Shown here: positions 55,326-64,000 of the stretch, one piece after another
Position numbering within the stretch: the first letter of the stretch is position 1
Layout: the number at the start of each line of letters is the position of its first letter
Source: Crotalaria pallida
Taxonomy: Eukaryota; Streptophyta; Magnoliopsida; Fabales; Fabaceae
DNA length: 64,000 nt
Reading direction: 5' to 3'
Assembly: GCA_037953625.1 (NCBI GenBank)
Contig: CM075655.1
Coordinates: 84,347,501 to 84,411,500 of the forward strand
Notes under the pieces: model-generated
The model's input: the letters and a program-made list of their open reading frames with translations, nothing else
Told to the model about the DNA's origin: nothing
Databases searched by the model: none
Translations under genes and position numbers: made by a program

Positions 55326-57359
55326 CTAAACAGGGCACAGGGAGTAAGTATACACATATACATAATGGATAAAGACTAAAGTTACAATCACAAATATATC
55401 ATGGACAGATCATAATGCAAGTACATATGAGCACACCAATTTTCAACATTATAACTCTTATAATGCAAGTGGCATGATGTATGATTTTCTATCCACACCT
55501 GAGGCCTCTAAATGTCCATCTTGGACGTCCATCCAATACACCATTGTGTTCCCAGAACACCGACATTAGTTCCTAGAACATAATGCCGAACCATACTTGG
55601 ATAAAAAGCATCACTCCCGGAGTGTGCACCACGTTCCCAGAACGCCACGTTCCCAGAACGCATAAAAACCAGGTACCGGACACTGGCCACATATCTATAA
55701 TGTGTCATCAAGTAGGTTATACTTTGGTACTCCCGGAGTACCCTCCTCATATTCCCAGAATATGATAAACGTTCCTACCAACCAGACTTCCAGTCTATAT
55801 GTGTGCACAAACATCAGGGTTGGTTTTATCTTTATATTAATTAATGTGATTTAGAAACATTCCAATTTCTACTTTTGAATGATTTAATTGAGGTATAATA
55901 TTTGGCATAAAATTCCCCTTTAAATTTTCTCAAAATATGCCTTTTTAAAACTCAGATTGAGTAATATAACTTCAATGGTATTTAAAACTCAACTTTTTAT
56001 TTTTCAGATTCAGGTACTAACCGGTTACAGTTTCAGGCTAACCGGTTAGAATTACAGACCTGAACTGTTTACCATTGCAATTCAGAAAAAACCCTTTTTC
56101 TTGAATTCTCTACCCAATCCAAAACACTTTTAACTTTATTTTTATACCTCAAAAACCATTGTTTCATCATTCAAAAGTCCAAATCACATATTCTTTTCCA
56201 ATGAACATAATTTCACTTGAAATTATTCCATCAATTTAAGGCATAAATGGCAATCTTTCCAATCTGAATTTTTGCATGATAACAACTCATGTTTTAGACT
56301 ATGTATACTGAATTTAAGGCTTAAACTTGAGTGAAAATCCTTAAGGTTTCAGAACTGGTTTGCAACTAATTTTTCTTTGAAAATTTTACAGTGTCTAACC
56401 GGTTACGAAAATCGTGTAACCGGTTAGATTATGCAGTCTAACCATAAAAACAAGAGTTTTAACAACTCATTTTCTTCCTTTCTCAAATCTAACCAAATTC
56501 CAGTATACACCAAGTTCGTATGCCTTAAAGTAAACATGTTTACACCCAGAAACACATTCACATTGCATGCATCAAGTTTATTGAATCAATTTGCATGAAA
56601 ATTCACATAAACCCAATTTAGCACAACAAAACTGAAATCAAACACTTAAACACAGAAATCAGTCTTCATTTAACTTGCATGCATCAATTGAAAATTGCTC
56701 AAAACCACAGTGAGCAAGAAATTGGCCTCCAAGCCTTTGTGCTTAAAAACACATAATGCCCTTTTGAGTTTCATGAACTCAAATCCTAATTCATTTGATT
56801 TTTTTTTAGTCTAAATCTAGTATAGTATAGACTTCTCCCTTACCTCTAAGTTGATTTTGATGAGTATTTCCACTGAGCTTGAAGATCAAACCACAGATTT
56901 CCACAAATCCACAGTTCTGCTTCCAGCCACGATTTTTTATCAACAGGGTCCAAGGATCAGAAGGTTTGACATGGAAATTGGCCAAGAAAATTGGGGAAAA
57001 CGATTAGACATTGGTCTAGGCAACATGCACTAATGAATGAAAGAGATTTGGGACCTAGAGGTTACCTGTGTGGATCAAAATCAGAGTCTCAAAACAGCTT
57101 CCCGAACCAAAGAGTAACAGAGCTCAGTTTTCAACACTAAACTTTGATGGCTGATTTCTCCTCACACACACACTCTTAACTCACAATCTCTATATCAATG
57201 GAAAGCTCAGGATGTAAGCTTTCCAAAGGTGTATCTTTCCCTTTCCAACACTCAAAGAAGAATGAGAATCGCCTCAGACGAAGTTGGAACCCTAATCACC
57301 CCCTTCAACCCAAAATCAGACCAACAACCCTTGCTTCCTCAAGAATTTGTCCATTTATA
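55326..57359 (-). promoter_or_regulatory. A4 LTR: TATA, leader and predicted intron
   Basis: Minus strand: TATAAAT at 57359-57353, donor CACAG|GTAACC at 57066/57065, hairpins 55764-55546, acceptor at 55326, ORF at 55322. The donor lies in a slightly different context from A1 to A3 but at the same place. Confidence 0.55.
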
Positions 57360-58506
57360 GCCAAAATTCGTTGCCATGCAGGAAGACACGCGTCTCCTAA
57401 CATGCAATTAGTGGGATTCGTGGCGATTAAACGAATTAACCCAGTGATTACTCATCAAAATCCATTAAACCAGTTTCTGTGTTCATCGTCTAACCGGTTA
57501 CAAGGCATTACTAACCGGTTAGATCAGTTCAAAATTTAAAAATTATTATTTTTAAATCTTTCCCTCCAAGAACCTTTCTAATATTGCTTTTTAGTCCTCA
57601 CCCAGGGACCAATATGCAATTTCCTTATATTTTGCATTTATTTGCCATATAAAAATATTTCCACTTATTTTTATATTTAAGGCTAATTAAATACAAAACA
57701 TAAACTTGGAAAAATTCTATAAATTAATAATAAAACTTTTTATTATTAATTTCCTATTATTCGGGAGACGAAAATTAGGGGTGTTACACCGGTAGCCTGA
57801 GACTGTAACCGGTTAGTACCTGAAATTGAAAAATAAAAGTTAAGTCTTTTAAGTGAAATTGAATACCATTGGTTATGTTTTTCCCAATCTAAGCCTAATG
57901 GCATGTTTTTGAGATAATTCAAGAGAGAATTTTGTGCCAAGGATTATACCTCAAATTAATCATTCAAAAGAGAAATTGAAATATTTCTAAATCACAGTGA
58001 TTAAAGTAAAGATAAAACCAACCTTAATAATTGTGCATTCATGCATATAGAATGGAAGTTTGGTTGGTAGGAACGTTTATCATATTCTGGGAATATGAGG
58101 AGGGTACTCCGGGAGTACCAAATTGTAACCTACTTGATGACACATTCTGGGAATGTGGCCAGTGTCTGGGACATGGTTTTTATGCGTTCTGGGAACGTGA
58201 TGCACACTCCGGGAGTGATGCTTATTATCCAAGTATGGTTTGGCATTAGGTTCTGGGAACGAATGTCAGTGTTCCGGGAACACAAGGGTGTATTGGATGG
58301 ACGTCCAAGATGGACTTTTAGAGGCCTCAGTTGTGGATAGAAAATCATGCATCATGCCACTTGCATTATAAGAGATATAATGTTGAAAATTGGTATGCTC
58401 ATATGTACTTGCATTATTGTCTGTCCATGACATACTTGTGTTTGTAATTTTAGTCTTTATTGATTATGTATATGGGTATGCTTACTCCCTATGCCCTGTT
58501 TAGGTG

Positions 58507-58980
58507 ATGGCCAGATACCTAGCCTGCATCGAGATACGCCCTGTCCCTAGTGGTATATGGACGTACGAGGAGCACCGTGCCACTTTTGAGGGGGAGGTGG
58601 AGATCACTCTCTACCACCCTAACCCTCTGGTTCGAGTGCGACCTCGTCGATTTAGGATCCCTTTAGTCTATATTATGCATGTTCCACCCTTTTATACATA
58701 TAGAGGACCACCCCCGGCTCGACCTGTGCGTCGATTCCATAGTTTTCGTTTTAGAACTACCACTCGTTCTCATCCTTCCTCCCACAGAGTTGTCACTGAG
58801 GAGACTCCTTCTCCTGGTCCGACTGATTTTGAGAGGACTGCTTCTGCAGATCCTAGACCCAGTGGTGGGGTCTCTGCCCAGTCAGGCGAGGTCGAGGAGG
58901 ACCCTGTGGAGGATGAGGACGAGGAGGAGGTGCATGTCGAGCCGACTGTTTCTGCTAGAGGTGGACCTGTGGGTTCATAG
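58507..58980 (+). CDS. LTR-encoded 157-residue protein (A3 copy)
   Basis: Intact ORF after the acceptor at 58503. Differences from the 21359 copy are few and mild (for example IMHVPPFY, ARPVRRFHS, FRTTTRSH, DFERTAS). Same basic run and acidic tail. Fifth intact copy in the window; I see no broken one. Function unknown. Confidence 0.6.
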   Translation: MARYLACIEIRPVPSGIWTYEEHRATFEGEVEITLYHPNPLVRVRPRRFRIPLVYIMHVPPFYTYRGPPPARPVRRFHSFRFRTTTRSHPSSHRVVTEETPSPGPTDFERTASADPRPSGGVSAQSGEVEEDPVEDEDEEEVHVEPTVSARGGPVGS

Positions 58981-59766
58981 GAGCTTGCATAGCATGGATG
59001 TTTGGATCCTAGATCCTAGGGATAGAGCTGTGGAGGATCAGAGGAGCTGCTGAGGACATGGATGACCTGCTCTGGGACTTCTATTTTTGGATATTGTGAT
59101 ATATTGTATATATTTTGAGAGGTCTTAGAGTGAGGTTTATTTTACGCAGCTGGTTTGTATATGTTTCACTAAAACTTGCTATCTCGACTTATGTCACTTG
59201 CTACTGATGATACTGGTGGGGTTTTATCTTGATATGTATATATATGATGTTTTTATTTACCTCAGCAGTGCCCCACAAGTATTACTTTTACTTCCGCATA
59301 CTCTGATTCTGATTCAAAAAAAAAGATTCGGCAATAGGTTTTTATCTTATACATTCGATCAAACTCGAGAGACAAATAATATATTTTAATAAGGTCTACG
59401 AAGATGTTTTATTATAGAAAGATATTGTCTCGAGAGCCTTTTTGTAATTAAAGTATTATTAAGCCGAATTCAAATTATTCGTCCAGATTAAAAGTGTTTA
59501 TGATTGAGCAAGTACCAATTAAAAAAAATTCCAGTCCCGACTTTTGATAGCAAGTATTCTATATTTGGAAATATTTATTATTTTCAAGATATAAAATGAG
59601 GGTGTCACACCTTTGGTGGTATCAGAGCATTGGTCATGTCCCTCATGGCCCCGATGATGCAGCTAAGTATGGTATTCAATGTTATTGAATTTGTTTGAGT
59701 AAGTTAGTAGTGTTTATGTTTTAAAGACCTTTTTAGTGACCCAAAGCCCATAGTGCAGGTCTTTCT

Positions 59767-61392
59767 ATGGCAACCAGGAATAGAAATATTACGAACGAAA
59801 TGTTAGAACGAATTACGACTGTGCTGGAAGGCATGCAACAACAACAGCAACAGCAACAGCAGCCACCTCAAGGGCGAGCTGGTAACCCACATGTTGGCAA
59901 TGTGGCGAATCATGATGCTAAGACTCTGTCGGAATTCAGGAAGTGCAATCCACCAAGGTTTGAAGGAGGATACAAACCTGATGAGGCAAATAAGTGGTTG
60001 TACGAGATCAACAAGATTTTCAGAACTTTGGATTGTTCTGATGAGCAGAAGGTGACCTATGCAGTTTACATGCTCCATGGGGAAGCTGAGAACTGGTGGG
60101 ATCACACTATCCAATTGCTGAATTTTGAAAGGAGGGCAATCAACTGGGGAGTATTTATGGAGAAATTTCTTAATAAATACTTTCCGGAAGATTTAAGGAG
60201 AAAGAAGGAGGTAGAATTCATGCAATTGAAGCAGGGGGATATGAGTGTAGGAGAATATGCTGTCAGATTTGAGGAGCTGATGAAATATTCTCCCTACTAC
60301 TTGAATAACCCTGATGAAAGAAGTAAATGTGTTAAGTTTGAAGGTGGACTGAGACCGGAACTGAAGTCTATTTTCAGTTACCAGAGGATTCAGAGTTTTC
60401 CTGCACTTGTGGATATGTGCAGAATGTATGAGGATGACAAGAAGGCTGAACTGATAGGGAGTCAAGGAAAGGGGATTGGACAGAACTATGGACCACAGAG
60501 AAAGAAGAAATTCTATCATCGGAATAATGGTCCATATTCTCAGAAAAACAAGGGCAAGGGCAAAGTTGTGATGGATAACAAGAACAAGTATCGCTATAAT
60601 GCTCCTTATTGTGAGAAGTGTAGGCGTTATCATCATGGTCAATTCTGCTGGTCCACAGGTGGATGTTTCAAATGTGGAAAGCAAGGCCACTTTGCTCGTG
60701 ATTGCAGAGAGTCTGCAAAAGGTGATGCAAAAGGATCTGCTGGAAAGTCTGTGGTGCAAGGAAGAGTGTTTACCCTGAGTGGTAATGAAGCAACCCAAAC
60801 CCCGAATCTCGTGCAAGGTAACTTTTTGCTTAATGATCAACCTTGCAAGATCATGTTTGATTCTGGAGCTGCACATTCTTTTGTTTCTCCTGAATGTGTG
60901 AATAGGTTGAATCTTGTTGTTTCCGATTTGCCTTACTATCTTAGTATAGATACCCCTACTGGGATACCGATCTTTACCGCTAAGGTTTGCTTAGGGTGTG
61001 ATGTTGAAATCTTGGGTTGTGTCTCTAAAGTAGATTTGGTCTGTCTCCCTAAGTTATAATTGGATGTGATCTTGGGTATGGATTGGTTGATGAAGAACCA
61101 AGTGATCATCAATTGTGAGGAAAAGACAATCCAATATAGGACCCTAAAACCGGAAGGTTATATGTGTTTGTTCTCTGCTACTGGGGAAGAAGAGTCGATG
61201 CCGATAGAAGAGATTCCTGTGGTGAGGGAATTTCCGGAAGTATTTCCTGAGGAGATACCAGGATTACCTCCGAAGCGAGAAATAGAGTTTGGAATTGACT
61301 TAGTTCCTGGAGCTGGTCCCATCTCTATTGCTCCGTATAGAATGGCACCACCGGAAATGGCAGAAATGAAAAAGCAGATAGAGGAATTGCTG
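59767..61392 (+). pseudogene. A3 gag-protease with truncated RT
   Basis: About 95% like the Gyp-A polyprotein by eye. It holds the gag core, knuckle CFKCGKQGHFARDC (near 60664) and protease FDSGAAHS. An in-frame TAA at 61057-61059 splits it. The frame then goes on through YRMAPPEMAEMKKQIEELL, where the deletion removes the rest of reverse transcriptase, RNase H, integrase and most of the 3' LTR. The gag part up to 61057 is still open. Confidence 0.9.
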
Positions 61393-61421
61393 ATTCGGCA
61401 AGTATTACAAACTCTGATTAC
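61393..61421 (+). other. Deletion junction with patchwork filler
   Basis: Between the RT stub and the LTR remnant lie about 29 bases made of pieces also present in the nearby LTR end: ATTCGGCAA, AAGTATTAC and ACTCTGATT, each found within 90 bp of the right side. This is the look of templated end joining. Confidence 0.7.
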
Positions 61422-61783
61422 TTTACCTCAGCAGTGCCCCACAAGTATTACTTTTACTTCCGCATACTCTGATTCTGATTCAAAAAAAAAAAGATTCGGC
61501 AATAGGTTTATATCTTATACATTCGATCAAACTCGAGAGAAAAATAATATATTTTAATAAGGACTACGAAGATGTTTTATTATAGAAAGATATTGTCTCG
61601 AGAGCCTTTTTGTAATTAAAGTATTAATAAGCCGAATTCAAATTATTCGTCCAGATTAAAAGTGTTTATGATTGAGCAAGTACCAATTTAAAAAAAAATT
61701 CAGTCCCGACTTTTGATAGCAAGTATTCTATATTTGGAAATATTTATTATTTTCAAGATATAAAATAAGGGTGTCACACCAAA

Positions 61784-64000
61784 AATTATAAATTTTATAT
61801 CAAAATGATCGTATTGAAATGTAGTTTCTAAAAATGCAAGAATTGCAATTTTATAAGGTATCCTTCGAAAATTTTTCTCTGCTACAGTAACTGTATGATC
61901 TTATATGTTTTATGCTTGGAAAAATTATTTTAAAGCCTAGAATTAATTATTTGACCTCAAAGTATTTTATTTGTATGTTCAGATATTTATTTAAAAACTT
62001 ATTGGCTGCACAGTCCAGATTATTTTATTTTCCTATTTATTTTTGAATTTTCAAGTAAAAAACTTTAATTTGATTGGATAAAAGAGAGGTGGATTCAAAG
62101 TGAGTAAATGAAAATTTTGTTCTTCCCATTTTGACCAAGAGAGCCGTCCAAATGCATGGGAAAGGGAGGTGATATTTTCTGAAAATTTATCTAGAAGAAT
62201 CTTAGAGTTTAAAGCTTATAGGAGTTGGAAAAATCCCATTTAATGCATGTTCATGTTCCTAGACTTGGTTGAAGCAAAAATTGAAATTCTTTGACTCATT
62301 TTCTGCATAAAGGGACGTGCAACTCAGCCCACTTTTGAGGGAAATTCATTTCCTACTTCACCTATAAATAGAACCTAAGACCCCTCATTCTTTTACACAC
62401 AACAATCAATTCTTTTGAGAGAAAAAAATTAGAGAAAGGCTTTGAGAAAGAGAGGTATAGGCGTGGCACTCTTAAGGAATGGAAGGGAAAAATTTCATAC
62501 TCACTTTGAAGCTCTTCTTTGCTAAGGAGAAGAGGTAATCATAAAAGCTTAATGTTTTGTTTTAATTTCTAAGCTTTTATTCTTCATTCTTTTGTTAAAT
62601 AAACTTCTTCTACTCTTCTCTGATTATGAAATTGTGAAACTAAAATCTCTAATCTCTTCTATGATATAATCTGAATTTTGATTTATTAGTGTGAATTTGG
62701 TTGAAGGTCAAATAAATAAGGATTAAAAAGGGACAAAACAAAAATTGTTTAAAGAAAAAATGATCTCCCCTTTTTTTAGCCTTTGATGACCGAATTTTCT
62801 TTATAATAAGAAATAAGGAAGAGTTTTCATATCATTGAAATATTTTCATTGCTTAAGAGAAAGGTATTCTCATGAACTTTTGATTTATTCCTTTCTAAAT
62901 GGTTTTAAGTTTCCTTTTCTGGATTTGTATAAACAACAGTAAGCTTTTTGAGTTCTTTTCTATTTTATGAACCCTAACAGGGAGTTTGAAAATTATTTTA
63001 AGTAATTGTGAAATTTTGTTTATGGTCATGTGAATAAGAATTAAAAGGGACTATAAAGAGGTTTAAAGAAATATGATTTCCCCTTTTATTTTCTTATGAT
63101 GGCTGAAATTTTTGAGAATGAAATAAAGAAGTGAAAAGTTTGATTTGCATCATATTAACTTGTTTAAGTGATTTTTGGAATTTTTGAATGATGAATGTTT
63201 AATATTATATAACGAATTCTTAAAGGAAATTATCATGTGATGAATAAACAAAATTGTATTTGGAAATTATTGCAAAAATTATTTATGATATTGGGTAGGC
63301 CGTGAGACCTACATGGTTTCACAAAGAAAAATTTTGTAATTGTTTGATGTTTATATGCATGATTTATTCTTTGTTCTTTGTACTTTGTAATTGATTTTAA
63401 GGTTTAATGATTGATTATGTGAAAAATAATTTGGTTACTGTTCATATTTTTTTTGGTATGGTCGAATGATGATGTTGATATGATAGGTGTATTATTTTGA
63501 TTTTCCTAAGTGTTTATGTGATTATATGGTGTTTGTATCTTAATTCTTTGATGTAGTTTCATGAGATAACAATTGAATAAATGATTTTTAATAAAAAGAA
63601 ATAATTCTGGAAAATTTATTTTAATAAAGGTATGTGATTTAAAGGTATATTTTTATGTGTATCTGTGATGTGTTTATGTGTATATGTGTTTAGCATAATT
63701 TATAGTATGAAAACATAAGTTTTGAGATGAATAAAATATTTATTTTCTGGAAATTTAAGTTACTGTTCAGACTTGATGTAAATAAGAGAAACATGATTAT
63801 TTTTCTAAGTTGAGTTTATTTGGAGTCTTTAGATTATATGTCTTTAGGTGTATATGTTAGAACTTGTAGAATATTGATTTTTGAACAAATGCAACCTGTT
63901 TTGATATGGCTGTCCATCAAGCTTAAATTATTTAATTAAATCAAATTTGATGTTACTTTTATAATAAGAGCTAGTAATTAAGCTATAGTAAAAAGTGGCA
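61784..64000 (+). mobile_element. Gyp-F, right part to the window end
   Basis: Continues the host sequence of A3. It has a TATA box (TATAAATA, 62363-62370) before a leader-like stretch with GAGAGAAAAAAATTAGAG. From 62640 a degenerate repeat of about 300 bp occurs twice (GGTCAAATAAATAAGGATTAAAAAGGGAC near 62706 and GGTCATGTGAATAAGAATTAAAAGGGAC near 63023, each followed by CCCCTTTT and a GATGRC motif), with a weak third copy near 63400. No ORF. Likely a long Ty3 LTR or its leader; tentative. Confidence 0.45.

Larger units (their letters stand above)
54202..57788 (-). mobile_element. A4: Gyp-A solo LTR inside the A3 LTR, TSD CCGGT
   Basis: Minus orientation. It runs from TGTGACGCTC to GTGTTACA; TSDs CCGGT at 54197-54201 and 57789-57793. 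The target is the first site of the third palindrome pair of A3 (CTAACCGGTTAG). There is no internal sequence, so it is a solo LTR. Palindrome pairs near 56030, 56395 and 57487 are all 21 bp apart. Confidence 0.9.
52724..58503 (+). promoter_or_regulatory. A3 LTR: promoter, leader and interrupted intron
   Basis: A palindrome pair at 52725/52746, TATA (TATAAAA, 52886-52892), donor TTTTG|GTAAGT at 53170/53171, palindromes at 53816/53837, hairpins at 58081-58283, acceptor at 58503. The A4 LTR is inserted in the intron. The hairpin cluster has an extra member, CACATTC/GAATGTG, near 58141-58157 that has decayed in the copy at 20917. Confidence 0.6.
52459..61778 (+). mobile_element. A3: second Gyp-A element, internally deleted, TSD CCAAA
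   Basis: It starts TGTAACACCCC and ends GGGTGTCACA; CCAAA at 52454-52458 and 61779-61783. 5' LTR: 52459-54201 plus 57794-59609. Then the primer-binding site (59617-59628), gag, protease and the start of reverse transcriptase, which breaks off at 61392 and joins, through a filler, to the last 357 bp of the 3' LTR (61422-61778). A4 sits in the 5' LTR. It must have been complete when it inserted, because both ends and TSDs are intact. Confidence 0.9.

Overview
This is repeat-dense intergenic DNA from a flowering plant, most likely a legume and plausibly soybean (Glycine). That is inference, from Sirevirus-type Copia elements with many copies of the palindrome TAATCGATTA, and from Tekay/Del-like Ty3 chromoviruses with 3.6 kb LTRs. 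Bacterial features (operons, Shine-Dalgarno sites, CRISPR) are absent. I see no intact ordinary host gene; the only recognisable one is a tandem CCCH zinc-finger gene present as broken copies. Element names (Cop-1, Gyp-A and so on) are labels for this window only.

Layout. 1-2485: 3' end of a Sirevirus-like Copia element (Cop-1; pol tail, polypurine tracts, 3' LTR). 2486-5520: a flank with a CCCH-gene remnant and a truncated Ty3 LTR (Gyp-C). The block 733-5520 is repeated at 12206-16985, where Cop-1 is only a solo LTR with target-site duplication (TSD) ACCCT. 8569-12205: two CCCH pseudogene copies as a large inverted repeat around a hairpin-rich spacer. 14675-45819: Gyp-C, a pol-less Ty3 element split by a nest. 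Gyp-A (18901-42370, TSD GTAAA) sits in the Gyp-C gag; Cop-B (21867-33608, TSD CTAGA) sits in the 5' LTR of Gyp-A; and solo LTR Gyp-B (28024-31600, TSD GTGAA) sits in the gag of Cop-B. 45820-47988: remains of an Ale/Retrofit-like Copia element. 47989-50576: AT-rich spacer with MITEs. 50577-51616: a Sirevirus-like fragment. 51617-64000: a long LTR-like sequence (Gyp-F) interrupted by a second Gyp-A element (A3, 52459-61778, TSD CCAAA), which holds an inverted solo LTR (A4, 54202-57788, TSD CCGGT).

The best candidate for something undescribed lies in the Gyp-A and Gyp-B LTRs. Each of five LTRs has, in order: paired CpG-centred palindromes, a TATA box, an ATG-poor leader, a GT..AG intron of about 1.7 kb holding more palindrome pairs and a cluster of short hairpins, then a 157-codon ORF (156 in Gyp-B) opening 3 bases after the acceptor. 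The two families have different palindromes (AACCGGTT or ACTCGAGT) and different hairpins, yet share layout and protein. Codon differences between them are mostly synonymous. Similar palindrome pairs 20-22 bp apart, two helical turns, occur in unrelated Copia elements and in Gyp-C. I infer a spliced LTR-encoded protein under selection and an element-specific recognition code. Cop-B adds a second oddity: gag but no pol, with a 452-codon extra ORF behind its own palindrome array.
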